Of a stretch of 55,280 bases of DNA, positions 1 to 9,618 are shown one piece after another. The notes under the pieces were generated by a model. The model worked only from the letters and a program-made list of their open reading frames with translations, searched no databases and was not told where the DNA came from. The first letter of the stretch is position 1; every line of letters begins with the position of its first letter. The DNA comes from a virus, in the IMG/VR virus record IMGVR_UViG_3300029787_005125, positions 1 through 55,280 of that record; one strand, written 5' to 3'. Both the position numbers and the translations under genes were made by a program.

Positions 1-278
1 TTCTCGGCAAAAAGATCTTCAAGCTTGTCGTAATCAACAGTTTCTGTAATTTCGCGCCACTGTGCTTTATCATGACTACTACCGAAGCGGCGAATAACAC
101 GATAGATATTTTTACCGCGCGTGTCGCATATCCAGCATTTGTAGTAGCCCTTAGCCACATTAACAGAAAATTTGCGCTTATGATGCTTACAGTAAGGACA
201 AGAAAAAAGGTGTTCATCGTTTGAACGGTAAGATGCTCCGAGAACGCTCGTTAGAATCTTAAGTTTCTTGCTGTCCAT
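1..278 (-). CDS. DNA primase, N-terminal zinc-binding part (cut by window edge)
   Basis: The gene starts with ATG at 278 and runs off the left edge, leaving about 92 residues. The fragment has a CHC2-like zinc-binding pattern: Cys27-x2-Cys30, then two His, then Cys48-x2-Cys51. Between these lies a basic, aromatic strand region like those of DnaG and T4 gp61-type primases, where this module helps recognise the template start site. The polymerase domain is outside the window, so whether this is a stand-alone primase or a primase-helicase cannot be decided. It overlaps the end of the resolvase gene by 20 bases, implying co-translation within a replication/recombination module. A different phage zinc-finger protein is possible but less likely. 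Confidence 0.75.
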   Translation of the reverse strand, partial: MDSKKLKILTSVLGASYRSNDEHLFSCPYCKHHKRKFSVNVAKGYYKCWICDTRGKNIYRVIRRFGSSHDKAQWREITETVDYDKLEDLFAE

Positions 279-780
279 TAATCCACCCCGCCTTTGCAAT
301 CACATAACTATCCGAGCGGTCAGTGTAACCAGCCTTCGGATTTCCATATCTTGTGTATTCTATATCAAAGGAGGGTACGTTGTCAAGGACAAATTGAAGA
401 GCGACGTCTTTTGCTTTCTGTCCTCTAGGAACCTTGATGCCACATAGGTCGCGGGCTTGTTTTGCTGTTAGATACTGTGGCTCTATACCAAATAGGTTAT
501 AACACAGCCACGACACAACGCCATTAAATCTTTGTAAAACTGCCATTGTAACGGCAGACGAACCACCGGAATTGAAAAACATAAACGGTTGCTCCACATA
601 AATATGTTCAATGAAGTAATCATTTCGTATTGCAGTTAAGCGGCCTTCAACTGCAGAGCATTTCTGAAAGAAGTTCTTTTCTTTACGAAGGTCTATATGG
701 TTACAAACAATAATGTTGCCGTCGTTGTCTAATATGGTGTAGCCAGTGATACTGGTTGAGATGTCGAGTCCTAAAATCAT
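259..780 (-). CDS. RuvC-like Holliday junction resolvase
   Basis: A 173-residue protein with the RNase H-like fold signature of the RuvC family. The first strand reads GLDIST with Asp6, a second strand carries Glu63 in YVEQP, and a late DRSD motif supplies Asp154 and Asp157. These match the four acidic metal ligands of RuvC (D, E, DxxD). The length is also typical (about 170). The family cuts four-way DNA junctions. In phages this resolves recombination intermediates or branched DNA before packaging, the role filled in T4 by the unrelated gp49. It sits just upstream of the primase fragment and directly after the tail genes. The family call is strong; the exact substrate is inferred. Confidence 0.85.
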   Translation of the reverse strand: MILGLDISTSITGYTILDNDGNIIVCNHIDLRKEKNFFQKCSAVEGRLTAIRNDYFIEHIYVEQPFMFFNSGGSSAVTMAVLQRFNGVVSWLCYNLFGIEPQYLTAKQARDLCGIKVPRGQKAKDVALQFVLDNVPSFDIEYTRYGNPKAGYTDRSDSYVIAKAGWINGQQET

Positions 781-792
781 ATCCGAATAATA

Positions 793-2007
793 TCAGATGT
801 CAAGCTTAATCTTAAATGTGAAGTCACGTTCCGCGGTTTTCTTCACAGGTGTTGCAACTTTAGCTATGCCAATAAGGTTTTTGTCTTCATCATAAATGCC
901 AATCTTTGAGATATATGTCGTCTTCTCAAAAGATCCAGTTGGGTCAACGTAGGAAGAGCTAACCATGTTTTTGATCGGTCTTGTTGTAAGCTCCAAGTAA
1001 GAATGTGAACTTGTGGAGGCGTAGGCATCTGTGCTATATTCTACGTAAGTGGGATTATTAGAATGGTTCAAACGAGCCTTGGGTGCAGTAGCGAACATGG
1101 TAATAGTTTGAGTATATGACGTGCCACTCATCTCTAAAATGTAGGAAGAATTTGGTGCTGTTATAGAATCATATATGGATTGTGCAAAATAAATCCATTT
1201 TGGATTATCAGCTACCCCATCTGTGTAAATATCGTTGCTGGAGTTTAAGCTTTCGGACCCTGTTAGAATCAATATTCCCTCGGAGTACAAAGCAAGACCA
1301 ATGGCGCTACCAGAACTTACACCGTAAGTCGAATACAAAACCCCATCCCTATTGGAATCTTGCGCCCTTCCAATTAGGGTGCCGGTGAAGTAATATTCAA
1401 GGTTTAGTGTTCCTTTTTTGATTTCCGAACCGTAAAAGACTGATGGTATGTTAACTAAGCCTACTTCTGCTGTATCAAAATCTCTTTGGTGTAGTGAGGA
1501 AGAGTAGGCAAAATTTGAATTTATGTAGTTGTAGTGGTTGATTGTTGATTTCAGAGCCCGCAGATGTGACACAAAGCCATCGGTAAGCGAGGTAACGGTT
1601 CCTATTCGGGCTGTGGTCGTGCCGTAGTACTGCTTGCTAATACTAGAGGTGTAAGGATATGGGCTCCCTGTTACAACCTGACCATAATCTGCTGAATTAA
1701 AGGCGGCGTTTGTGGAGGTTCTAAAATCTAGCCTTGTGCCGTTCTTGACTGCGAAGGGGTATATGAGTCCGTTATCGTCAACCTGACCGATGGACCTTCC
1801 CGTAGAAGTTGAAGCCCTATCAACGTTCAACTCATACAGCGATATACTACCACCATCCGTTAAGCGAATGGGGTCTGTAAAAGCACCAGGAATATTCGGT
1901 GTATTGTTATAATATGCGGAACCGGAATAAACTACAAATTTAACGCTTGGATAAGTTTTTAAAGTATTATTGTATACTTCATTTCGTTTAAATTTGTAGT
2001 AAGGCAT
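793..2007 (-). CDS. virion protein, probable tail fibre/adhesin component
   Basis: A 404-residue protein rich in Ser, Thr, Tyr, Asn and Gly with predicted beta structure, as in phage fibre or baseplate-peripheral proteins. I do not recognise a named family. Its last 40 residues (Ile-Gly-Ile-Tyr-Asp, then Leu-Ile-Gly-Ile-Ala-Lys, ending FTFKIKLDI) align with the end of the neighbouring 358-residue protein (ending FTIRVRLDY). A shared block around EIKKG is found mid-protein in both. The two are therefore paralogues. It is the last gene of the virion block, where T4-like phages often place host-contact proteins. No enzyme motif is visible. Confidence 0.6.
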   Translation of the reverse strand: MPYYKFKRNEVYNNTLKTYPSVKFVVYSGSAYYNNTPNIPGAFTDPIRLTDGGSISLYELNVDRASTSTGRSIGQVDDNGLIYPFAVKNGTRLDFRTSTNAAFNSADYGQVVTGSPYPYTSSISKQYYGTTTARIGTVTSLTDGFVSHLRALKSTINHYNYINSNFAYSSSLHQRDFDTAEVGLVNIPSVFYGSEIKKGTLNLEYYFTGTLIGRAQDSNRDGVLYSTYGVSSGSAIGLALYSEGILILTGSESLNSSNDIYTDGVADNPKWIYFAQSIYDSITAPNSSYILEMSGTSYTQTITMFATAPKARLNHSNNPTYVEYSTDAYASTSSHSYLELTTRPIKNMVSSSYVDPTGSFEKTTYISKIGIYDEDKNLIGIAKVATPVKKTAERDFTFKIKLDI

Positions 2008-2027
2008 AACATAACCACATATTCACT

Positions 2028-3104
2028 TTAGTAATCAAGTCTTACTCTGATCGTAAACTCGGTGCTTGGATCCTTCTTAAGAGGCTCAGACAACTTGGCA
2101 ACTGCAAGTAGCTCATTATCTGGAGAGTAGAGCCCAACCGATGTCACATACGATACAGGCATGTCCTGTGCCGTGGTTTTAACCACCATCTTACTTGCCG
2201 AGAGATACGTCTGATTCGAAGAGTAATTAAAATCAGTATTGTTTACTCTGCAGAAATACACTGTAGAGTTCAGTTCAGTCGTATTATTGAAAGATACATT
2301 GTTAATTCTATGTCGAATGGCATTAGCATTTAGGTTCATAGAGGAGCCAGTTAAAATAGCATCCACCACCTCATTGCTAGAATTCATCGCTGAATTAGGA
2401 CTAACAAGCCCCTGGAATAAAGATGCTGTTAGAACTGCGATACCGGCTTGGTAATAAATTAATCCTGCCTTAACATTTCCATTAAGATCTACGGGACCAA
2501 CGCCGCCTGACAGGACTGAGCCGGTTGCATATAAAATACCATACTCACCGGCGGGCGAATTAACCTTATACCCAGTTGACCCACTGTAATCTGTGATACT
2601 TATCAATTCACTAAATGGGGCGCTAAACGCACTATTCAGACCTAGACTTAAAGTGAAGGAGCCTTTCTTAATTTCATCCTTGCTTAGGAGTCTTGTAAAA
2701 TTAAAGAAATAAGCCTCATTGATTTTTGTACCTCCTGTAAGGTCGCCGTCGTCATCAAACCTTCGAACAGCACCGTTTTCATCAAAACCAACCAGAACTT
2801 GTGCTAATTGACTATAAACATTAAGTTTCTTGTCCTGCTGCGCTGTGGCAGGATACCCAGTGCCCGAAAGAGAAGAGTCTGCCGAATAGCCAACGGTCAA
2901 ATCAAAAATGTGATTAGCCGATGAGCTTAGGAAAGGATAGTCATAAACTGACTGGAACATTCCATGAGAAAAGTTTTTGATGTTTTCATCAGCGTAGGTT
3001 CCGGATACTATTGTACCGGTGATCGGAATCGCCTCGTGCAAGAGGTTTCTTGTTACGATGGAATCCTTTTCAGTAGTTAATTGTTTGAACGATTGAGCAG
3101 CCAT
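2028..3104 (-). CDS. virion protein, paralogue of the adjacent fibre-like protein
   Basis: A 358-residue beta-rich protein with many Ser, Asn and Gly. It shares with its downstream neighbour the internal EIKKG segment, a following ILYATG-like strand (VLYST in the partner), an AVLTAS/LILTGS strand and a C-terminal strand pair with the pattern Val-Gly-Leu-Tyr-x-Pro-Asp-Asn-x-Leu-x-Ala-Val-Ala-Lys. This points to tandem duplication and divergence. The gap to the neighbour is only 20 bases. A structural role in the tail periphery is inferred from composition and position; no catalytic motif or known domain was recognised. Confidence 0.6.
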   Translation of the reverse strand: MAAQSFKQLTTEKDSIVTRNLLHEAIPITGTIVSGTYADENIKNFSHGMFQSVYDYPFLSSSANHIFDLTVGYSADSSLSGTGYPATAQQDKKLNVYSQLAQVLVGFDENGAVRRFDDDGDLTGGTKINEAYFFNFTRLLSKDEIKKGSFTLSLGLNSAFSAPFSELISITDYSGSTGYKVNSPAGEYGILYATGSVLSGGVGPVDLNGNVKAGLIYYQAGIAVLTASLFQGLVSPNSAMNSSNEVVDAILTGSSMNLNANAIRHRINNVSFNNTTELNSTVYFCRVNNTDFNYSSNQTYLSASKMVVKTTAQDMPVSYVTSVGLYSPDNELLAVAKLSEPLKKDPSTEFTIRVRLDY

Positions 3105-3124
3105 TATTATATCCTTTTATTTAA

Positions 3125-4072
3125 TTAGTTTTTCCTTACAAATCTTAGCGGTATATCCAAACTGTATCCAGTTGCGACACCCGAGATTCTAACCGTTGTA
3201 TCGATAAATTTGTACGAGGCCGCAGCCAAGGAGGTTCCGCCGCTGGCGATAGCGACCGTACCCGTCGAGCCTAGCTGGTCAAATAAGAAAGAGCTTGTCT
3301 TCAAATTAAGAGACGAGGCTAGCTTGAATTGAACGCGAGTGCCTAAGGGTCCTCTGATTACAGACTCGCCAACTGCAGTCTGAACAAGTTGCCCGGTCGT
3401 GCCGCCATCTGAAAGAGATACGATGTAGGTTGCTATCTGATCATCGTCTACGGATGATGGATCAAGTGTTGCAGTGGCACCCACCGGCACCAAGCTGGCG
3501 AGTCGGTTGTCTACCTGCACAAAATATGATGTCTCTACTAAAGTCGTATCATATTGTTCCAATGATTGATCAGCAGATAACTCAATTGTGTCTAGCCCCT
3601 GGTCTGCCACAACATAATGAGCACCCTTTGGCGGCTCGTTACCGTTTAGAAGCCCGTCCGCTAAAGTGTTGACTGAACCGCCGGTAGCATTGGTGGTAAA
3701 GTGATCAACTGTATTTTGGTCAGCTAATACAACATAGGAGTTCAAGCCACTTGCATATGCTTGCATATTTGTGTTTGTTAGGATAACGGGCAAATATAGC
3801 AAATCATTTGCGCTATACGATAGAAGACGTGATTTCATGCTTGACATGTTGTTGGTGAAAGACTCTAACACAGGAGTCTGAAGAATGTTAATGTCGTAGT
3901 AAGCGGAACCACTTGCGTGGTTTTTGTCATACAAGCCATAGTCTATTTCATCATCTCCAAGTGCAAATTTGACGATTTTAAAACTCCCATCGCCTTTAGC
4001 AAGACGCATACGTCCCGTATCTGTTAGAACGGCGTCCAAAATGATGTCGCCGGAATTGTCTAAGAAACCCAT
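3125..4072 (-). CDS. virion structural protein with LTDxGRxRLA N-terminal module
   Basis: A 315-residue protein. Its N-terminus has a distinctive module: DAVLTDTGRMRLAKGDGSF followed by an acidic FALGDDEIDYG strand. I recall similar N-termini in uncharacterised structural proteins of marine T4-like phages. A divergent copy of the module opens the 304-residue protein at 9618-10532, suggesting both dock to related partners. The rest is beta-rich, with a Val/Ala/Ser-rich C-terminal half and no catalytic motif. A baseplate- or fibre-attachment role is inferred. The 41-base gap upstream, the largest in the window, contains a GGAAGAGGA-type ribosome binding site. Confidence 0.6.
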   Translation of the reverse strand: MGFLDNSGDIILDAVLTDTGRMRLAKGDGSFKIVKFALGDDEIDYGLYDKNHASGSAYYDINILQTPVLESFTNNMSSMKSRLLSYSANDLLYLPVILTNTNMQAYASGLNSYVVLADQNTVDHFTTNATGGSVNTLADGLLNGNEPPKGAHYVVADQGLDTIELSADQSLEQYDTTLVETSYFVQVDNRLASLVPVGATATLDPSSVDDDQIATYIVSLSDGGTTGQLVQTAVGESVIRGPLGTRVQFKLASSLNLKTSSFLFDQLGSTGTVAIASGGTSLAAASYKFIDTTVRISGVATGYSLDIPLRFVRKN

Positions 4073-4113
4073 ATTATTTATCCTCTTCCTTTAAATAGTT
4101 TTATTTTTGCTTA

Positions 4114-6933
4114 TTAGCTAGGATTTGTAACTCCTGAATTTTTAAAAGTTAAATTTAAATCCATCTTCTTCCCTGTTTTTTTACTTGTGATCCTAAGTTT
4201 GAAGTTTTTAGTCCAAACTTTTTTGTCCACTATTCCAAGTATATTGTCTGGTGGAGGAAAATCAATACTTTGCGGATCCTCCGGAAAATTTGCTTGTGAC
4301 AATGCTGTCTGCTGAAAGACTGGATCTACATAAATAAACCTTCTGCCTGACTTTGTATATGTTTGCTTTTCTTGTTTAAAGTCCAATACTTTTTGTCTTA
4401 AAAATATTTGGCCATTATTATTAACTAGCTCAATTTCAAATATGTACGTGGGATTTGAAATATTAGCATGAACATCTATAGATCTAGCGCAGTAATAATA
4501 CTTTCTATTTGGCACAATAGAATCTTTATAATAACCAGTTAATCCCGAATCAGGATCAATTGGTATTAGGGATCCCTGTGCAAAATCCTCATACGACTCA
4601 GGCTCAAAATTAATTTTAAATAACTCATACCGGTCTACGGGATCATCGGATCTGTACTCAATCTTGGCAGAATTAGATCTTATATCGTTGTAGGGGATGA
4701 ATTTCCCTGTCTGTGAGTAATACTCTGAGCTAATATAGGCTTTGTCTTTTTGTAAAATTGCGGTTGGGCGGTCGCTGTATTCACCCGTATTAGGAGACAG
4801 CAACATAATTACTTGATTGTCATTCCCCTTCAGAGGGTAAAAGGATATACCAGGCGATACAGGCGGTTTATCTCGCACAACAGCCTCTATACCACCGTAG
4901 GTATATGGTAATACAACTGCCTGAACAGATAGCTCATTTAGGTAATCAATTTTAGCGCGCTTGCGCGGGCCGGTACTGGTCGAGAAGTAGGGGGGCGAGT
5001 CGTCAGTTACTCTTTCATAACTGTATTTATTGCCGAAAACAAGAGCCACTTTCTTAAACTCATAACGATATGTTTGATCATATTTTATCTGCGTATCGTA
5101 ATAATTTAAGTTGGCAAAGTCTGTAGGTGTGAAAAAGAATGTCTGCACCAATTCTTCTTGCGATTCTTCTCCGGACGGTGCGATGGACATCCCCAAAAAT
5201 GATTTTGGAACTCTATACTTTTCAACGATATATAACAATGTTTCACTGTGACATGTCTGATTAAGGAATACTTGTTCCAATGTTCTTTTGTATGCATTCA
5301 TTAACTCATTGGGGCGATCGTCTGGATAGTAATCTAAACGCGCATTTTCAGCCGCTTCGGTGGCCACAGATGCATCTTGATTCACATCGCCAGAATAATC
5401 CTTTAAGAATTTAACTGGTAATTCGATCTTATACCGTTGTCCGTAATTGTTGATAAAATTAGGCCAGGGAACTGTTTCTAAAATCCTGTTAGTAATAACA
5501 TTCTGTAAATCAAAAAGTCCCTTATAGATTATTTCCTGAGATGAGAAATTAAATTCACCTTGTTCATTTGTAACAACCTTTTCTCTCGTAGTAAACGGCA
5601 GGGCTGTGTATATGGTGTTATAGTATTGATGAACAGCATACCCTTGTAAAAGATCCAGGAACTGAGCTGTGTCAGGATCGTTCTTAATAGAATCTAAAAA
5701 CAGTTGGGAATTAGGTCCATCAACATTGCTGTCGGCGTCAGGAGCAATCGTGATTTTATTATAAAATGGCAGTACTTCTGAGTCAAGGAACCCCTCTTTT
5801 AAGATCTCTACATCGGAATTTAATACTGCCAGATCCTTGTTTGAAGCCTCAACAGTCGCTAAAGTATCTGTTGCACCGCCGAATGGACTAGTAACAGCCG
5901 CGAGAGCAATTGGGGCGATTGCTGAGGCCATAGAGTCTGAGTATACTTTATAATAGGAGTCAACGTTTTTTTCTGTTGCTGTTTGGGCTGTCCCAACCAC
6001 CTCATACCAATTCTTTACTATCCCGCCCATCGTAATTGCGGGGCCATGATGAGGGGCTAAAAAGGAGGAGCCTGTGTTTCTAAGTTCCATTTCAAGGTAA
6101 TACGCGTTGGGTATCAAGTATTCTTTGACTTTTGGATCTGCAATGACCTCTTCATAGTCGGGCGCCGCAGTTACATAAAAGTTATAAACTGGCTCAATAT
6201 CAGTAGCCAACCCTGCTATGGCTCTAATTCCTTTATCCGCTGGCATCAAATAATGTAAAGATGTATGATCTAGATAAATACGGGAAAGTGCTTGAGAATT
6301 TAGCAGTCCTCCATATAGAATCCCCTGGAACGTTGGGTTACCCGAAGGTGAGGGGAAAGGTAACAAATTATAGACTGCTAGGGTCCCTTTAAGATAATCC
6401 TCAAAGTTGTCGCTATTATTTAACCAAGTGCTAGAGTTGGCGTTTGGACCATCAACAGCTTGATATGAATTCCAGGCAGCGTTATTAAGATTAATTAATA
6501 ATTCGTTTTCTTTTCCAGGGGTAGTGACTTCGACTGCTGGGTAATCCACGTTGAAAATTACGTTTGTTGTCGCGCCTGTATATCTTCTAGTCGGCTTTAG
6601 CTGCCTGCTTAGCCTGCCTATGGCGTCGGGGACCCCCATCTCCGACGCACCTGGGTTCTCCCCTTGACGTAGGTCTTCTACGATTCCGGCGTAATTTGCT
6701 AAGGCTGGTCCAGCAGTGCTTGTGTAGACAGCCTGATATGCCGCGAGAGCGCCCCTTAAAGGATCAACTGTGCCCCAGTTGTCACGAACCATTGGATGGA
6801 AATCTATTGATATTCCATTAATTATAGAATTATTGTCTGTTATTGGATAGTTCCCGCGGTCTTTTGGACCAACTTGTGGCGTGTCAACGATTAGAAGGTG
6901 GTCTTTGTAATATTTATTTTGAATAATAGCCAT
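4114..6933 (-). CDS. large virion protein of unknown fold
   Basis: A 939-residue protein with no family I can name. It is rich in Tyr, Asn, Pro and acidic residues, with no signal peptide, membrane segment or clear catalytic motif. The C-terminal third (about residues 680-939) looks like a beta-sandwich. It includes a stretch on restoring parameters such as YRSDDPVDRYELFKINFEP that resembles fibronectin-type or similar beta domains, followed by a Lys-rich end (KKTGKKMDLNLTFK). Position between fibre-like proteins and the 893-residue neighbour, with a 3-base gap, argues for a late virion component. Likely baseplate or tail-tip associated, but the exact role is unknown. Confidence 0.5.
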   Translation of the reverse strand: MAIIQNKYYKDHLLIVDTPQVGPKDRGNYPITDNNSIINGISIDFHPMVRDNWGTVDPLRGALAAYQAVYTSTAGPALANYAGIVEDLRQGENPGASEMGVPDAIGRLSRQLKPTRRYTGATTNVIFNVDYPAVEVTTPGKENELLINLNNAAWNSYQAVDGPNANSSTWLNNSDNFEDYLKGTLAVYNLLPFPSPSGNPTFQGILYGGLLNSQALSRIYLDHTSLHYLMPADKGIRAIAGLATDIEPVYNFYVTAAPDYEEVIADPKVKEYLIPNAYYLEMELRNTGSSFLAPHHGPAITMGGIVKNWYEVVGTAQTATEKNVDSYYKVYSDSMASAIAPIALAAVTSPFGGATDTLATVEASNKDLAVLNSDVEILKEGFLDSEVLPFYNKITIAPDADSNVDGPNSQLFLDSIKNDPDTAQFLDLLQGYAVHQYYNTIYTALPFTTREKVVTNEQGEFNFSSQEIIYKGLFDLQNVITNRILETVPWPNFINNYGQRYKIELPVKFLKDYSGDVNQDASVATEAAENARLDYYPDDRPNELMNAYKRTLEQVFLNQTCHSETLLYIVEKYRVPKSFLGMSIAPSGEESQEELVQTFFFTPTDFANLNYYDTQIKYDQTYRYEFKKVALVFGNKYSYERVTDDSPPYFSTSTGPRKRAKIDYLNELSVQAVVLPYTYGGIEAVVRDKPPVSPGISFYPLKGNDNQVIMLLSPNTGEYSDRPTAILQKDKAYISSEYYSQTGKFIPYNDIRSNSAKIEYRSDDPVDRYELFKINFEPESYEDFAQGSLIPIDPDSGLTGYYKDSIVPNRKYYYCARSIDVHANISNPTYIFEIELVNNNGQIFLRQKVLDFKQEKQTYTKSGRRFIYVDPVFQQTALSQANFPEDPQSIDFPPPDNILGIVDKKVWTKNFKLRITSKKTGKKMDLNLTFKNSGVTNPS

Positions 6934-6936
6934 ATG

Positions 6937-9618
6937 TTAGTAACCTGTCACCGTTCGTGTGGTGCTTGTAGTAGTAATTATGTTTGGTGTTGAAATGTTT
7001 TCTACTGTAGTGGGTAATGTATCTTCCTCTGTGTCGGTAGTTACAGGAACATTTTTAGAATACAGCACATTGACGCTGTCCATATCGCCTAAATTTAGTG
7101 ATTCTGCTACTTGTGTATTATTAAACTTGACCGCAAGCTGTGGGTCGGCGGACGTTATTGTCGTATTAGGTGTCCCCAACACAAACATACTTGTCAAAGG
7201 CGCGGTGGTGATTGGGCTTTCTCCCGAGACAACATTTGATACTTCCACTATCCTACATACGAGTGGCTTAGATTGATTTATGGATAGATTGTATTGCTGT
7301 TCACTTAGCAATGTCCAATTTTGCTTCATTACATCACCCGTTGTGTCATAAGAGGCTAAGTACTGAACCTGAACAACAGAGTTGTAGTTAATGAGCTTTG
7401 ACGCTGCAGATAGTTTGTTGACTGCGGCACTATTTTGAGAATAGCTAGCTGACGCCGGGGAACCCTGTAGCAATCCAAGATTAGAAGTTATCAATCCACC
7501 GCGAGGGCCGGTGACACTATTATCAACGAACGATTTTGCGTACGCATTTGTGAAAACGTTTGCTGAGGACGAGTTAAACACAACCGGCTCGGACGACCCA
7601 GATAAAGATACTAACTTTTTATTTTCATAAATAAAATTCGATGTGCTAGACAAATACTCCTCAGAATCAATTATACTCCTCGCCGTGGGGCTGGCTCTTA
7701 AGACATCTCTTAGTCTGAGCGGATTTCTCTGCATTGAGACGTTTCCCGCTTGAAGAACTTGCCTCGTTCTGCTGGTTATTGAGGAACGACGGGGCGTATC
7801 TAATACATCATTGCCAAATACCGAACTTTGCAACACTGGCAACACATCATCGTTTGAAATATCTAAACTAGCGGCCGCAATTCGCATTGGGTTAGGCGTT
7901 AGATTGAATGATTCGGGAGATAAAAATCCAAATACATTTAAAGACGCAGCTTGGGTATTTACCAAGTTATACTTTTTTGCTTCTTTGTTGACCCTCGACT
8001 TGTAGTTGGCAAAAGAGACTGTCGGTACAATAGAATCAGCGCTGGATATGCTTTGATCAATATATTCAAAACCATAATTTGCAGTACCTACAAATTGATA
8101 GGGATCCTCAAACTCTTTAGTAGCCTCATTCGTTGGGTTACGAATAGACATATATATCTTGGAATCTTCCCTTATTGCCGCTTTATTGTCCACGAACGGG
8201 CTTAGAATTTTTTCTATCTTGGCTAAGTATTCTCTTATTATCTGCACCAGCAGCAGTCGATCTGAGTCGTAATTTGGATTGTACTTATTAACCAAAGCCA
8301 GCAAGTTTTTACGCCAGAAGGCGACAGAGAAGTCTTCAAAAGGTGTATCGCCAAATATAGTCCGAATAGAAGTTAGATAATCGTTTATTAGATTGTTAAA
8401 TTCATCATTGAACTGATTTGCGCCCATTAACATTAAATCAGTTACGCGCTTTAGTTTTGTTTTTAATGGCAAGATGGAATCACTAACCAGTTTGTTTGTT
8501 TTGTCTTCTACAATAATCTCTGCCTTGTAGAGAGCCTGTCCAGATTTGATACCTTTTACTTCCTGGTCTATGAATGCAATCTCATACATTCCTCCGTTAT
8601 TTGTTGTATTACTAATAACGTTGCAATTGTTTCCTAAAGTGGCAATTGGCTCATATTTAGAAGACGCCTGTAATCCACATTTCCTAGCTTTACCGGGAGT
8701 GAGACTGTTTCCTAGGGCTTCTGTCCCAACTAGCTTATGATATATGATTACGTTTTTTATCGATACGGCTGTAGCTAGTGATTCGTTATTCTTTACAAAC
8801 GAACCTAGCATCGTAGAGTTTTTGGCATAATTCATTAAATCAAATGTAAACATACCATTAATGTTGCCAGCTGCATTGCGAGACAAAGTAACTGGAGAAA
8901 AATAAACTATTTGTGTTGTATTGAAAGAATAATCAAGAGACCTAGCAGCGTTTATTACTCTGAGATCTTTTAGCTTGACATTCAGAACCCCTGCGGCACT
9001 TAGAGTAGGGTGATTCACGTTTGAATGGGCAGCACCAGCCATGTAGGTATTGTTGTGTAGATGCACCGACCCGGGCCAGACTGTGTTAGCTGAACCATAA
9101 TCAGTGACCGTATCATTTAAAGTATACACCAACGCGTTTATAGGGCTTACACCTCCTTCAAGCAAGACCTCCTTAGCAATGTTGTTAATTGATAACTGTC
9201 CATTCCTACTCCTATATGAGCAGACTAAAACATACAAATTGTCAGACATCTGCAGGTTAAAACGCTTGGCGTGGAAAAAACTATAAACGCTAGAACCTTC
9301 CTCAGAGTTAGACTTTTCTTTAAAATCGCTTTTTTTGGCGCGAAAATAAAATTTGTTTTTTGGATTTGACGATATGATATTTTTTAAGGCCGCGACGTTG
9401 GAACTTAAAGCCTCTATTTCACTCTTGTCAGTTGAAAAATGCACATAATTTCCAAACGAAATGAAACCAAAAGTCGTACCTAATTGAATTATTTTTTCGT
9501 TTGATAACCCCATATCGACAGTCATCAAGTCTGGATACTTGGGGTCCTGGGAAATTCTTATATCTTGTATCGTTACAAACGGCATGCCTGCTGAATATGG
9601 TCCTATTGATATAGTCAT
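6937..9618 (-). CDS. large virion protein of unknown function
   Basis: An 893-residue protein. I place the start at the ATG at 9618 rather than a TTG two codons upstream, because a GAGGAG ribosome site lies eight bases before the ATG and only about two before the TTG. The ATG shares a base with the stop of the preceding gene. The N-terminal part (FVTIQDIRISQDPKYPDLMTVD) resembles a small beta domain. The middle (about residues 390-480) is helical and charged. The end is a Thr/Val/Ser-rich low-complexity tail. No enzyme motif was found. Its place among tail genes suggests a structural component. Confidence 0.5.
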   Translation of the reverse strand: MTISIGPYSAGMPFVTIQDIRISQDPKYPDLMTVDMGLSNEKIIQLGTTFGFISFGNYVHFSTDKSEIEALSSNVAALKNIISSNPKNKFYFRAKKSDFKEKSNSEEGSSVYSFFHAKRFNLQMSDNLYVLVCSYRSRNGQLSINNIAKEVLLEGGVSPINALVYTLNDTVTDYGSANTVWPGSVHLHNNTYMAGAAHSNVNHPTLSAAGVLNVKLKDLRVINAARSLDYSFNTTQIVYFSPVTLSRNAAGNINGMFTFDLMNYAKNSTMLGSFVKNNESLATAVSIKNVIIYHKLVGTEALGNSLTPGKARKCGLQASSKYEPIATLGNNCNVISNTTNNGGMYEIAFIDQEVKGIKSGQALYKAEIIVEDKTNKLVSDSILPLKTKLKRVTDLMLMGANQFNDEFNNLINDYLTSIRTIFGDTPFEDFSVAFWRKNLLALVNKYNPNYDSDRLLLVQIIREYLAKIEKILSPFVDNKAAIREDSKIYMSIRNPTNEATKEFEDPYQFVGTANYGFEYIDQSISSADSIVPTVSFANYKSRVNKEAKKYNLVNTQAASLNVFGFLSPESFNLTPNPMRIAAASLDISNDDVLPVLQSSVFGNDVLDTPRRSSITSRTRQVLQAGNVSMQRNPLRLRDVLRASPTARSIIDSEEYLSSTSNFIYENKKLVSLSGSSEPVVFNSSSANVFTNAYAKSFVDNSVTGPRGGLITSNLGLLQGSPASASYSQNSAAVNKLSAASKLINYNSVVQVQYLASYDTTGDVMKQNWTLLSEQQYNLSINQSKPLVCRIVEVSNVVSGESPITTAPLTSMFVLGTPNTTITSADPQLAVKFNNTQVAESLNLGDMDSVNVLYSKNVPVTTDTEEDTLPTTVENISTPNIITTTSTTRTVTGY

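Noticed and set aside
4075-4082. GATAAATA on the minus strand, seven of eight bases of the T4 late promoter box
   Set aside because: It lies directly against the ATG at 4072, so transcription would start inside the gene. In AT-rich sequence one such match is expected by chance.
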